Origin: Phanerodontia chrysosporium
Taxonomy: Eukaryota > Basidiomycota > Agaricomycetes > Polyporales > Phanerochaetaceae
Assembly: GCA_001910725.1 (NCBI GenBank)
Contig: MJGA01000005.1
Coordinates: 1,426,001 to 1,490,000, forward strand
Length of the DNA stretch: 64,000 nucleotides
Reading direction: 5' to 3'
Under the pieces are notes generated by a model. It had not been told where the DNA came from, did not search any database, and saw only the letters and a list, made by a program, of their open reading frames with translations. Below, piece by piece: positions 24,022-36,088 of the stretch. Position 1 is the stretch's first letter, and each line of letters begins with the position of its first letter. The translations under genes were made by a program, and so were the position numbers.

Positions 24022-27000
24022 TCAGCTATGGATCTCTAGCTCCGCCTCGTCTGCTGAAGATGCTGCCTCGCTGTCTTCGTCGCCGTCTGCCGCCCTGCGT
24101 TTGCCTTTGGTTGGTGAAGGGGCATGCGTCGACGCCTTTTGTTCAACCTCGGTCGGTTCGTCCGGTGCATCCGCTGATGGGGCTTGTGCGTTATCCTCAA
24201 GGTCTGCTGATGACGGAACGTCATTTTTATCTGCGCTCTCTGGCGGTGCTGTCGGCTCCTGTGCCGGGTCTGCGCCCTCCTCAGGGCCAGCCTCCGCGGG
24301 CAGGTCTTCCATTTCGTGATCTTTGTTCGTATCGTCATGCGGCGTTTCCGAAACCGACGCACCGTTCGCCTGAGCTGCTTCGCCTGCCTTGCTCTCCAAG
24401 GCTTCCGGCTCGGCACTCGGCGACTCTTTTTCTGTCGACGGCGCAGGCTCCTCTGTAGACAGTGGGGCCGCGGACGTGAAAGACTCGCTGAGGGAGCTGA
24501 TGGTAGACAGCGCCATCTCCAGCACAGCTTCTACTCGTTTCCGGAGCACATCGCTCGAGCTCGTCACGGTCTGCGCAGAAAAGCGTTCTCTTAGCTTCAT
24601 TCGCTATGATATCAGATTGAACGCACCATCGACAGCAGATTGATCACAGCGTCGGCCTCGTCCAAACGCACCAACAACGCCGGCTCCGCTGGATTCTCGC
24701 CTCCTTCTGCGACCGTGGATTCCTCATCCGGCTGGTGAAACTCGACTTCGCCGAAATGAGCTTCCAAGAACATAGCTAGCCGCTGAATGCGTATTGTGGC
24801 TGCCTGCTCGTCCTCGATTTCTGCATGAGGGTGTGGTAGCCCCGGCGCATGTGAATGTGCATGCGAGTGAGGCTGAGTAGTGACTACACAGCAATGAGCT
24901 ACAGGCGTTCGAGTGACAAACGAAACACCTACGTTTGACCGAGGCAGGACTCTTGTCGATGCCAGTGATGAGGGCGAGTGTAGAGTCCGCAATCATGTCG
25001 TTACTCGCACTTGAGTCCCATTCAAGTGTCAGCTCGTGTTCCGACGTCTGCTTCACATCAACCGCTCCCATGACCTAAGGCAAGAAAGTCAAGAGGAGTC
25101 GGAGTAGAAGACATGAGATTTGTACTTACCCGCATGGTAGGCACGCCGTCCTTATCTACACCTTCCTCGATTTTGCCGTACATGCCCTCGAGGTGCCAGC
25201 GAACGAGCTCCCAGCCAACGTTCAGCGCGATCTTCTGTCGTTGCGTCACGACTGTCGTCGTCAGACCTGCGAAGTCGCGCAGGTCTCGCGGGTCCAGAAG
25301 TGTGTACGAGTAGTCTTTTGATACCAGCAGACCAGAGATCACCTCGTTTGGCTGTGGGGGCTTCGCTGCCAGTGTTCCAATAGCCTAGAAGACTGCGTGT
25401 CAAAACGGAAGCACGAGATAGTTAAACCTACATACCTTGGCTACTCGCTCGCCGCGGAATGTCAGTTCCAGCGGCTCGAGATTGCGAGGCGTGTGGATTT
25501 TGACATCTTCGTCACGGTTCTTATACCTGTCCTGCAATGCGGCGCGCAGACGACCCATCGCATTTTGCTCGCCATGGACCAGAACCTGATTCACGGGACG
25601 AGGCTGTAGCAGATGATATAACAAAAGTGTGAAGTTACTCACGATGTGCTGAGCGTGGACTTGCTCAATAAACTCAGAGTTCTGCGAGTAGTCGACGTGG
25701 GCTCCGAATGAGATTTCATCGACGGAAAGTTTGCGCGGGATCGAGTGTCCTCCCTTGACCGAGGGAATCTCATCTGGGTCTGTTTGGATATCCTAAGGAC
25801 GAACATGAGTTCAATTGCCGATTCACGGTCGATAGCTCAAGCAGTCGGAGCGAAGGTTGGGACAGAGGAAAATGTACATTGTTTTGCGACGGTGTACATA
25901 CAAGACGAGACATCGTACACAACTCGATACGCTCTCTGAGAAGACTGCATAGCCACTCACCCTGGCCATTGTACCTTCGATGGAGTAGCCGGTGAGGATG
26001 ACGCCGTTTCGAGAGTCCGGAGCCCAGAGTTCTAGTAGTTCGCGACTAGGGCCTGAGTCCATGAAACCTGGGCTGGCAAGGACGACACACGGCGGGCCTT
26101 CAGCAATCTTGCGCTCCCATCCACGACTATGCGGCACATTAGAGATATGTCTGTAGGAGAGTGAGCTCTCATTAAGTATGCGCTGAAATGACGAGACGTA
26201 CTTGAAGACGAAGGGGTTGTCACGCTTGGCGAACCGGGACCGCACATTCGTGTTCATAGTGTGAATGTAGGTCTGGTAGACGGCCATACATTTTCGCGCA
26301 AGGCTCGAAGCGTAGTATACTGGAACATTGTGCAGGTCAGGGTGCTTTTTCCAGTATTCGTCCAAAATTAAAAGAAGCTCCTGAGCACGTCCCAGAGCGA
26401 ATGTCGGGAGCAAGACGTGCCCACCGCGTCGAATAATATTGTGCACCAGATTCGTGAATCGTAGCTCTTTTTCTTCCCTGCCTTCGAGAGTCTGAACACC
26501 AAAGGTACTTTCCACGATGAGTACGTCGGGACGGATAGGCGGTACTTCGGCCTTCACGAGATGTCGGTCCTCCTCGCGAGAGTAGTCGCCAGTGTACAAG
26601 ATTTTGAGACCAGCAATATCGATCAAGAACATGCATGCTCCCAGAACGTGGCCGGCGTGGTATGGCGTGAATGTGACACCCGGGCACGGCGAGATGACCT
26701 GGTGGGCGGAGACTGGGATGATAGAAGCAAGAGACATTGAAAGATCCATGGGACTAAAAAGTGCGTCAGAAGAAGAGGAGCTGCGAGGGCTGTCAGTTGG
26801 TTTCTATGTCTAAATGAAGGATAACAGACCCCATGCGAACGAAGTCTTGCATCATGAACTTGTGTAGGGCTTTTGTTGGATGTGTCATGTATATCTTCCC
26901 CTTTCCGTCTCGGAAGTTCGTCTGTGAATACCAAATGAGCTCCCTGTATGAGTGCTACGGCATACCACCATACCTTCTCCGTAATGTACGTCAAAGCAGC

Positions 27001-27273
27001 GGCATGGTCCAAATGGAAGCTAGCGCAAGTTGTGACACTCAGTTCGAGCAGATCTCAAGGAGAGTACACGTACTGCGTGATCAATATAACGTCCACCGTG
27101 CTCCAGTCCAGCTCGTCGATAAACGGCAGCGAGGCAATGCCGCTGTACGCGGGATGCACACCAGCATCGCAGACAATGGTCCGACCCCTGTACTGCAGAA
27201 CGCAGCACGACCGTCCGACTTCCTGTCCTGCACCGAGGAGCGTGATACTGAGTGTTGGGACGTCCGCAGCCAT
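24022..27273 (-). CDS. YSH1: CPSF73/Ysh1, pre-mRNA 3'-end processing endonuclease
   Basis: Metallo-beta-lactamase/beta-CASP nuclease that cuts pre-mRNA before polyadenylation. Eleven minus-strand exons: 27273-27074, 27019-26974, 26921-26830, 26780-26202, 26150-25961, 25792-25643, 25603-25436, 25384-25130, 25074-24933, 24883-24627, 24570-24022; 875 residues, all phases close. Zinc-site motif HFHLDH (residues 67-72, split by intron 1), GHVLGACMFLI, LYTGDYSREEDRHL, LIVESTFGVQ, beta-CASP region LPTFALGRAQELL, ASPGFMDSGPSRELLELW and LVHGEQNAMGRL. One intron is only 39 nt (25,604-25,642) and one is 168 nt (25,793-25,960). The C-terminal ~150 residues form an unusual Glu/Ala/Pro/Asp-rich acidic tail ending near KGKRRAADGDEDSEAAS, beyond the usual CPSF73 C-terminal domain. 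Confidence 0.95.
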
Positions 27274-27682
27274 CCTGGTTCGTTGCCGAGAGGACGAAAA
27301 AGAGGAGGGCGCGGAGGAAACGGCGGCAGGAGGAACTGAGAAGGTCCCGCCAGTTAGGCGCTCAACTGCGCGTTCGCTCGCTTGTGTTTACATTTATTTG
27401 TCTACCAGTTCGAACCTGCCTCGCCACACCACTTTGTGCAAGCCAGTGCCAATTTGTATATGAAGCATTCGAGTCTACTACAACATAGTAGTGTACGACT
27501 ATGTGAGGTTTTATAGAAAGAAATAATCTCGGTATCCAGGGTCAACAGTGACAGCAAGGAGAAGAAGCTCGTAACAGTTCGTATCAAAAGCAAAAGAGAG
27601 CAAGCACAAAAGTACTTATTTCTACTCAGTACATCCCTAATATCCATTCTGGTAAATTCATCGTCTCTCGTAAGCTCAGCAA
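27274..27682. promoter_or_regulatory. Promoter region of the CPSF73 gene
   Basis: AT-richer interval upstream of the CPSF73 start and downstream of the next minus-strand gene. A chance T-loop-like GTTCGAA at about 27,409-27,415 was examined and does not fold as a tRNA. Confidence 0.4.
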
Positions 27683-30600
27683 TCAATGCATGTCCTCCCA
27701 GTTTGGCCTCGGGTTGCTCACGGACAGCTTCCCCAGAATCTTGCGCTGCCGGAGGTTCTTCACCTCTTGATTGATGAGGTCTCGGAGCCGTTCGAGGTCC
27801 AGGCTGCGCTCCGCACGCGAGCCCATGAGCAGGTTGCGCCAGATACCCGCCGCGGCGACCGAGTTGTCGATCGGGAGCTGCATCGGACGGTGCAGGCGCA
27901 CCATCTTCTGGATGAGCCGCTCTGGGTTAGGGTAGATCGTGTCTGGCCACGCGAGACGGATCGCGAACCACCAGCCCAGCGGCCGGCCGTCGGGCAGCGA
28001 CTTGTCGGGGTACGTGTCGTACGTCGTGAGCGAGCCATCGGGGAGCGAGAAGCTGTGAGCTGCATCAGAGACATGCGCTACATAAAGAGAAATCAACTGC
28101 ACTCGCCGATGTACAACCCAGTGGTCGTCGTCATTCCTGTGCTTTGCCAGGACGATGAGAAGGCGCGGAATGCCTTCGAGGCCAAAGGGCGCCCACAGAT
28201 CGCGCAGCATGCCACACGCCTCGCCATGGCGGCCGTTGTACACCGCGGTGCTGATCGCCTCGGCCATGTTCGGGGGCACGAAGAGGCGGTCGACGCGCTC
28301 GGGCGGGCTCTCGGTCATCTTCGTGCGCACGTAGCGCTTGTAGCTCTGTGTCGACCAGATGCTCAGCGCAACCTCGTTGACCTGGTGCCCGCGCGACGTG
28401 CTGTTCAGCGCGTGGTCGAGCTCCGCCATCGGCCACACGATCGCCCAGCTCAGCAGCCGCTGATGTATACGCTGCCATGGCGGTGGGCCCTGCTGCTCCT
28501 GCGGATATGCTGTCGGCCACTGCGCGTGCAGCATCTGCTCGTCCTGTCCACCCGCGGCAGACACCCCGCTTGGCAGTGGTGGAAGGCTTCGTTCAGTATA
28601 TGCTCCGCCCGTGTGTGCATCTGGGATCTCAGGCAATCCGGACTCGGTGACGGCCGCCTGAGTATCACCCTCGTCATGGAAGGACCCGCCATCGTCCCGC
28701 GCGACCTCCCAGGTCTTGTGCGTCGCGCCACTCTGGCTAGCAGCCCCGGTATGCGGCTTGATGCGGAGCTTGTACAGTTCCTCCTCAAGAAATTGGTGCC
28801 CGGAGCTGAAGTCGCTCGGCAGGCCCCCGCGCGACAAGTCCGCGTCGCCCTCACCGTCCAGCTGCGTCGTGGCGCGCGCACCGTCGTCATCGTCATAGTA
28901 CTCTCCCTCGTCATGCAGATGCGCTTGCGGGTGGTGCATGTGGAGGTGTGCGTGGTCGTGCCGCGGCTCGGTGTACATGTCGTCGTCGCCCTCGGTCAGC
29001 ACCGTTTGCTGCTGCGTCATTGTCTGGTTCATCTCGCTCTGGCTCGGCACGTACTCGCGGGGCGGGCGGCGGTCGTACCGGCTGTCCGCGACAGACCCGC
29101 CCCCGCCGCGAGAGCTCCGCAGTTCGACGACTCGGTCGACCTTCGTGTCCACTTGGTCGACTTTGGCGGTGAGGTGAATCACATTGTCAAGGAGGTTCCG
29201 CGCCCATGCCGGGGGCTCTTCGAGGGAAGCGGCAGCAATCTGCGCTGCTAGGACCTGAGGATCGGGGCCTGGTGCCGGCGGAGGAGGCGAAAGGTGAATA
29301 GACGGATTGTGATCGTGATACGACCGTCTATACTGTTCTATCGACTATATCACCATGTCAGTTACGTGTAGGTCAGTGTCATGTTAGAATTATTCACCAA
29401 CCTTATTGTCGTACTTCATCCCCAGCTTCTTGATCCTCGCTCTGACCGCCTTCCTCACAGCCTTCTTTACAGGCTCCGCCATCGGTTGGTCCAATGCGTG
29501 CAATAGCTGGCAAAGTTCCGCGTCGTGGTAGTGGCTGTTCATGACATCCGGCCCAAGAGTGCTCGGCGCCATCGCACTCGGGGCATAGCTCGTCCGCATC
29601 TCCATGGGCATCGTTCCGCCCGTGGCAGTCGGGCGCAGGGTCCCAGTCGAGTTCATGTAGTTCTCGACGAGATTCTGCTCCTCCGCCGTCAAATCCTGCA
29701 CTGGCGACGCAGGGCGCGATTGCGTCGGCGTCGGGTCCATGGCCGGCTCGGGGGCGGGCATGGGGATGGGGTCCGGGCTTTGCGCGTTGTAGTACGCGTT
29801 TGCGGCCGCGATGGCGGACGGTGGGATCGTGCGGTTGGAGCGCGCTGGAGAGAAAGCCTGGGGCGCGGACGCGGAGGGACGCGATGCCTGGCTCCGCGGA
29901 GACATGGGCATAAGCATCGGCTGCATCGGCGGCGGCGCGGTGGCCTGCGACCGAGGGGACATGGTATGGTGTTGGGACTGGGGAGACATGGGCGGCAGCT
30001 GGGATCGCCCAGCGTTCGAGCCTGAATATAGTTCATGTTCAAATGTGTAACGCTACTAGGGTCATGCACGCACCTTCGACACGGCTTCTCTCGCCCCGCG
30101 ACCCACCACCACTAACGCTTCGCACTTCCGGTGGCGGCGGCGGCGGCGCTTGCGGCTGCGGTTCGACTTCGCTCCTAGCAGGCCTTACCGAAGGCTCCCT
30201 CTCGCGTTCCCTTTCCCTTTCCCGTTCCCTTTCCGCTCCGTTCCCTTCTAGCCTTCGGGACTTGGGACGCGCTTTCGCTCGGAGCAATACTGGGCGTCTT
30301 CGTGTGCCTTCTGTCCATCTCGTACGCCATGTTTGGCGAGAGGGTGCGCCCAGGGGACATGGTAGAATCAGGCAATGGCGGGTAGCGAGTGGTTGCGGCG
30401 GATCGGACCCCAGGGGACATGGCGCGCGACGCAGCCTTCGGGGATAATGCCTGTGTTGCCGCAAGCGCGTGAATCGCCATAATACAAAAGCCGTTGGCAC
30501 TGGCAACTTACGCCGTTTGATTGGATTGGGACCGGCTCATATGGGTTGCTCTGTCCATACGCAGACGTCATGCCGTACTCCTAGAATGACGCAGTGTAAG

Positions 30601-31583
30601 GTAGCATCGACGACGTTTGCAACGGCAGGACGTGCCTGGAATGGATCATGCCTTGATGCGGGACTGGCAACGGATGTCGGAAGTCGGATTCCCGCAGCAG
30701 TGATGGGGCTAGCCCACTGTTATGACAGGAAAGCGTCAGTAGGAGACCACACTTGCGAGATTGCACAGGCACAACAAGCAGCTCTAGGTTGAGGGACAAG
30801 ACATCCTCAACGCACCTGCCCAGCAACCTCAGGCGACCGCTGTCCTGGTGGAGACACGGGGTCCGAGTCAGACGGATGCAGCGACGGCGGGTCAGAGGTC
30901 GTAAAGCCAAACGTCTGTATCGTCTGCTTCGACATGAACTTGTCGCGCACACGGGGCTCAGACCCAGGGATGGGCCCGCTGTTCCCCCAAGTCTTATCCG
31001 TCTGGTAAGATTCAAACTTCTTGCGCACGCGGTACTCCGCGGGCTCCAGGTGCTCGCCCGGGTCTTGCTGGAGGACGAGAGATGAGCGCGTGCGCTCTGA
31101 GGGGGTGTCCGCGCGCGCAGCACATCGGGCGGGACGCCATGCGCAGAAAGGGAGAGACTCACGTTTGGGGCGGCCGCCTCCGACTGCGAGTGGATAGGCA
31201 CCGTCTTACCCGCCTCGCTCTGGCCTTGCTCCTGCACGTCCGATCGGACCTCCTCGATCGTCTCGATGCCGGGCTCGCGCCGCGAGACCTGCGACCGGGA
31301 CACCTGCGAGCGCGACTTGCGGGAGCGAGGACCCTTCTGGGAGCTGACGCGCGACCCTACTTCCGATGGCGGCATCTCCTCAAAGCGGTCCATGTCGTCG
31401 TTGTCGGGAGTGACCTTTTGCATGCTCTCCAGGTATAACAGGACTTGGCGACGACGCTAATGAGCTGGAGAGTATGGGTTCAAGACGCATGATCGCACCT
31501 TTCTCCTGGGATGCAGGCGTGCTGGACCTCAGCATATAGGTCCTGATTTGGTCTGCTGGGGGAGGGGAGCCTAGCGCAGACAT
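27683..31583 (-). CDS. Large low-complexity protein with Ulp1-like (C48 peptidase-like) C-terminal region
   Basis: About 1,093 residues. Minus-strand exons: 31583-31499, 31443-31163, 31067-30816, 30580-30512, 30450-30074, 30021-29402, 29332-28107, 28052-27683. The first two thirds are Ser/Pro/Met/Gln-rich with recurring MSP (TMSPG, PMSPRSQ) and SRSQVSR units and an Arg-Glu repeat near 30,190-30,240. That repeat holds frame only if two bases are added near 30,231-30,241. The C-terminal ~300 residues are globular. Spacing there resembles Ulp1/SENP proteases: DDHW, then 17 residues on YDTYP, then QLPIDNSVAAAGIW where family members carry Gln...DCG. No Cys is found at that place. The 54-nt intron 28,053-28,106 has a GC donor (GCGAGT); keeping it would insert 18 residues in frame. 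The protease relation is an inference from spacing and unverified. Confidence 0.6.
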
Positions 31584-32844
31584 TGCGACTGGATTATTTG
31601 CTTGCAAAGCGTATCGTTGGGCGTGGGGCCTGAGCGGAGTAATAAGTCAAAAGGCTCTGATATGTTCTTGGGTAGCGCAGGACGTATGTCAGATAAAATA
31701 GTACAAGAGGGCAGAGAGGGTATCACGGCTGGTCGAGTTAGGGATCAGGAGGAGAAGAGGGAAGAATAAGGTGATTTGGAGGGTGAGAGAGTTGGATGCC
31801 GCCTCATCAGCAAAAAAATAGGTCGCAGATCTGGCATGGTAGGGCTGGCAAGGCGGTGCCAGTCAGACTAGCGCTGGCCTGCGATGGCAAACGCGCGCCA
31901 GTCTGGTAATGCCTGGCAATGCCTGGCAATGGCTCGTCGTGCTGATGCTGAAAGGCATGGGACTTCCTGGCAAGGTCATGGATGATAATGCAAACATCTG
32001 TACGAGTTTGTTTGACCAGTAATGGACAAGTCATTATTATCTTACTTCCTGAGTGTGCTATCGACGCACTGGGCCAATAGGGGTCCACTTCGGCACGGCG
32101 TACGGGGCTCACTCACTCATCTGGGCACAACTCATGTTGCCAAACGAGGTTCGCAAGAACAGCACGAGGATGCTTATGGTTCTGCAGAAAGCGCAGCGCC
32201 ACTACTGCAACAGCACATAGCAGTGGTGCATGCGGCATGCGGCGAAGGTGCTAGCGCGAAGCACGGGGGCCGATGCTTACAACACAACGGCTTACCGGGT
32301 CACACAGTGACTTACTTGTGACGTTCTCTGCTTACCAGGACTTTAAACCTGTGACAGACGTGCGATGCCCGAAACGGTGACGTCGAAGTGTCCGAGAAGC
32401 AAAGTCCATCTCCAACGCATATAAGACTTCCATCCCCTTCGCCCAGCTCTCTCTCGTACCGTCACATCTCCCACTCCTGGCGCCTTCCCATTGTCTAAAC
32501 GCTCCTGCCTGCTCCGACGAATCTGGCCCTTCCTTGAAGCCGTGAGACAGTGATTGCAGGCTTGCACTGAGTATTGAGGTTCGTGCGTCCTCGATAAAAG
32601 ACTATTTCTGATGATCCACAGAGTCACTTCGAGGCGAACTTGAGGCGAACCCCTTGTGCCCGCCACTCTTGTACCCCTTCTCACCGCTCCCTATCGCGCA
32701 TTAGGCCGGTCATGTTAATATGGGCATCCTCCAGGTCTGGAAAGACTCACGGTGTGAAGCCGTGACAATGCAATCAGATTCGAGCTGTAAGTCCCATTGT
32801 ATGTGCGCATATATCCTACTAACTACTCGCCGTTTGTATCTCAG

Positions 32845-33120
32845 GACTTGATAACACGCTCGACACTCCATCATATGCGTCTACAACCAACCCCGCATGC
32901 GACCGCGAGGACGACAGACGCCCCATACCCTGCGGCGCGGCTGCATTTGCGGCATGGCTCGCCAAGTGCGTTCTCAAGCCCGATGCTCTGCTTGCATTTT
33001 TTTTTGGAAGAGACTCGACTCGAGCGTGCAGCTGCTCGAGCGGCTCGTTGCCATGCGCCGTGTGCACCCGGACGTCTGCCTCTTGGAGAAGCTCAACCGC
33101 GTTGACGAGCAGCTTGACCG
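32845..33120 (+). pseudogene. Gene fragment inside the inverted-repeat element
   Basis: From an acceptor-like TCTCAG at 32,844 the frame reads about 50 sensible residues (for example AAFAAWLAKCVLKPDALLA) up to a nine-T run at 32,997-33,005. It then continues one frame over (KRLDSSVQLLERLVAMRR, then PDVCLLEKLNRVDEQLDR) to a donor-like GTGCGT at 33,121. The two halves join with one extra T. No start, no continuation after the donor and no known domain were found, so it is listed as a captured or broken fragment. Confidence 0.4.
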
Positions 33121-33552
33121 GTGCGTCATCGTCCTTACGAGTGCACATATCAGTTTCTGACGCGGTAGGGCATAATGCAGACATAGGGTTTCGGTATAGA
33201 CCCTTTCTGAAGACACGCGGACGCAGGCCGCTGCATTGCAGGTTCTGCAAGAGCAGCCCTCCCAGAGTGAGGGTGTGCGCAGGGTAACACAAGCATATAG
33301 TGCCACCAGCGATCCATCCTATTATGCATCTGTCACCCGAGCACTCATGTACTGTATGGTGTGTTGTATACTAGTAAATGAATCGATTTTATTGTCTACT
33401 GTATATGAGGGGAGCCTGAGTAGCAAGCCAATAAACCTGTATATATATGCCACGCAACTGCGGCCATTGTCATGTATTGCCAGGCATTACCAGACCTGGA
33501 CGTCGGTGACCTGGCTTTCCATACTGGCAAGCCTGGTCAGTGCTATCAGGCT

Positions 33553-33573
33553 GATAAGCATGTCATGCTTATC
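33553..33573. repeat. Perfect 21-base palindrome in the right inverted repeat
   Basis: GATAAGCATG, a single T, then CATGCTTATC: ten perfect pairs around one base. It lies within the sequence that makes the right terminal repeat longer than the left, and may be a small insertion footprint or a binding site for the element's transposase. Confidence 0.7.
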
Positions 33574-33675
33574 GATCGCATGTCTTAGGTGGCAATCCCG
33601 ATCCCAGTCTGGCAACGCTGATCTGCGCTGGGAGCCCTGGTCAAGCTAGATCTAGCAGTTATTTTTTCGCTGATG

Positions 33676-36088
33676 CTCGTGTTCGATGTTCGGGTCGAAG
33701 GGCAGACGCCCAAATAGATGACAACAGACAGCGCTTGGCCCATTCTTCTCTTCATGCCTCTTGTTCCAGAGACCATAGACCTCCGGAGGTCATGTTGCCC
33801 GATATGCACTGTTCAACCCATTGTTGTTCAAGTGCTGAATAGGCTTTCGCTCTAGTGCGCGACATGAGCGGTGTAGCCTATCATCCCGAGCCAGGTAGAA
33901 GCTTATGGTCTAGGACCCTGATCTATGAAGCAATGGCGCGAGACATGAGGCCAACTTGTGAGTTCGCAACCTCTGCTTCTCCTGTTGACGGATCGTCAGA
34001 AGATTAGAGTTGCTGCTGAAGTAGCAAAGGGACGAGGGAGAGACACGCACCACCCTCATGCACAAGGTGTGTCAGGACTATCTGTCTCGCAGGGGTCGTC
34101 GCAATGGAACACTAGTGGTGGAAGAGGACAAGAGTGAAGACGCGTCTCGGTTGCCGCGACCGCGGCGGAACCAAAACCGAGACACGATCGGCGCGTATTC
34201 TCTTCACCCTCGTCGCCCGCCGGCGTCTAGCTTATACCGTCGGCTTTTGATGCGCACCTCGCGCGCTCACCATCTCTGTTGGCCTCCTCCGCCCTCAAGG
34301 CTGTGGCAAACTATTGCGGTGTCAGCCTATCTGCAAGCTGATTTACGCTCAGCCAGGCTATTACGCTACGCGTACGTTCAAAGCTTGCCATCCGGGCCCT
34401 ATCCGAAGGCTCTGCCCTCCATTCTATACGCGCTTTGCTGTTGCTCTCCCTGGACCATGAGCGCCAAGCTGCTCAGACGTCCGAAGGCGCACTTTTATGC
34501 GCAAGCTCCCTATCGGCGAGTTGGCGGGAGCGGATGCACCCTCGCTCCGACACCGCTCTCGTTCTCACACTACGACGCGCCCATCATAACTACACTCGCC
34601 TCATTTCCGAATCCCTCTGGCCATGATGATTCACATTTGCTTTTGGCAGTTCATCGTCTACGACGTGGCAGGCTGCAAGGATCAAGCGTCATCAGCACGT
34701 TCGTCCCGCTCAGGCCAATGGCGCAAGACGGATACAGCATCCTGCTGTTCGTACAGGCTTCTAGGCCATCTTGCCATTGCACGTTGGTGAGATGACAAAT
34801 GTCATTTATGCCTTCATTGTCTGTGTGCTGTGAGCTCTCGTGACGACGAGGCTCTTTTACGCCTGGCCCCCCATGCAGGAAGCCTTGCGCCAGGGATTAT
34901 TCCCGTTCAAGCTCCCTATCCGATGTCTCATAATTCCTCATGTGATGCGTACACTCCGAGTCACCTCGACACGCCCTCACTCTCTCCGCAGGACGTATAC
35001 CGCGTTAGCTTGTCTTCCACATTCTCGCACGAGCTCGATGTCACCTCAATCCGTGCCCGAGGTTCCATGTACGCCCTCACAACCTCATTTCTCTGGACCG
35101 CGGTCTTTACGAACACGGTCGCAATACTCCGCCGCAGCTAGATCTTAGTCCCGTTCATCCGTGACTTTAACATGGTAACGACGCCGCAAGATAGACACCC
35201 AGCAGGGCCTGACGGGGTATGTACGATTAGCAAACGATATTCCAAGAGGGCAGTAACCCGGGCACAGTGGAGTGGAGTCGTCCGACATTTAGCACCGTGG
35301 CGACATCTCCGACGCTGAGGTCTGCCTCTCTGAGGCCGTTGAGTAGCTGGTTAATATAACCTCGATCTTGTGCACTAGGACTACACGTATAGTGTAATCA
35401 CAGACTCCCACATACTACCATGTAGTTATCACTGTCTTCAAACAGCCCTTCCCGTTACGCGACGTCGCAACTCATGAGAATGGGCGTCTATACAGAGTCC
35501 ACTCCTCTTTCCTTGCAACCATGGCGCAGCTACTGCTTAAATCCGTCGTGGAGACAACCCAGGTCTCTGATGTCCTGTGGGTTTAAGGCGAGAAACGCAA
35601 ATGGTACGCTAGTTAGCTAAAGAGTAAGCCACCTGTGCAAAAGTCCTCCAGTGCTGTGGCGTTGTTGGGGTAGCAAAGCAGTCCGAACTCACGTCGAGGC
35701 GAGACGAGTCCGCATGTCCGTTCAAGCCGGGAAAATTTACCGAAATCTCCTTACCGCAGCCATGTTCCCGGAAGATGCTGTTCGCGCAGGACACTGCCGT
35801 CGCCCCGGGTCGATCGCGTGCTGGTTGGCGCAATTTCACGCCATGCGCTCTCGAGAGCCTTTATTCTGGTCCGAAATGACGAACCGAGGCGGATGGCGAG
35901 TCCGAAAGGCTATTTTACGTGCGTCTTCGTCTTCACCGTCCTCCGATGACCCTACTCCTACAGCTCCGGGGCGGTGCCCTCCGGCAACCTATAAAATTGC
36001 GTGCAGTTTTCTCTTATTTACAATCCCCCGCCCACGCGCCCCGATACCATCCCTCTGAAGGTCCCTCTGCTCCAGCTCCTGAACAGCA
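33676..36088. other. 2.4-kb region without an assigned gene
   Basis: Open frames at 34,058-34,795 (245 aa) and 34,830-35,141 (103 aa) on plus have fairly ordinary amino-acid composition, and splice-like signals are scattered between them, but no family motif or coherent multi-exon model emerged. The last ~200 bases, C/T-rich with a TATAAA-like site at 35,990-35,995, form the promoter of the next gene. Confidence 0.35.

Larger units (their letters stand above)
31805..33675. mobile_element. 1.9-kb element with terminal inverted repeats (non-autonomous DNA transposon)
   Basis: The left end begins CATCAGCAAAAAAATA at 31,805. The right end, read in reverse complement from 33,675, begins CATCAGCGAAAAAATA. 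Both ends next show AGATCT and then, further in, a ~36-base block with core GTCTGGTAATGCCTGGCAAT (left 31,899-31,933; right 33,463-33,500). Left repeat about 129 bases, right about 213 bases because of inserted sequence. Sub-repeats of CCTGGCAA/CTGGCAA recur in both ends, as in subterminal regions of hAT-like or CACTA-like elements. No target-site duplication is obvious and no transposase was recognised, so the superfamily is open and the copy looks old. Confidence 0.6.

Noticed and set aside
27400..27425. tRNA-like T-loop GTTCGAA on the minus strand
   Set aside because: The flanks allow only about three stem pairs, and no D-arm, anticodon stem or acceptor stem can be drawn.
27686..29251. 521-codon open frame on the plus strand
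   Set aside because: It is antisense to the C-terminal exons of the Ulp1-like gene, is Arg/Val/Leu-biased, and arises from GC-rich third positions.
30175..30480. Alternative ending of a protein in a Gly-Lys-Thr run
   Set aside because: The frame stops within a GA-rich repeat, while the neighbouring frame gives an Arg-Glu repeat that continues through the next splice junction in phase; a two-base loss in the repeat explains both.
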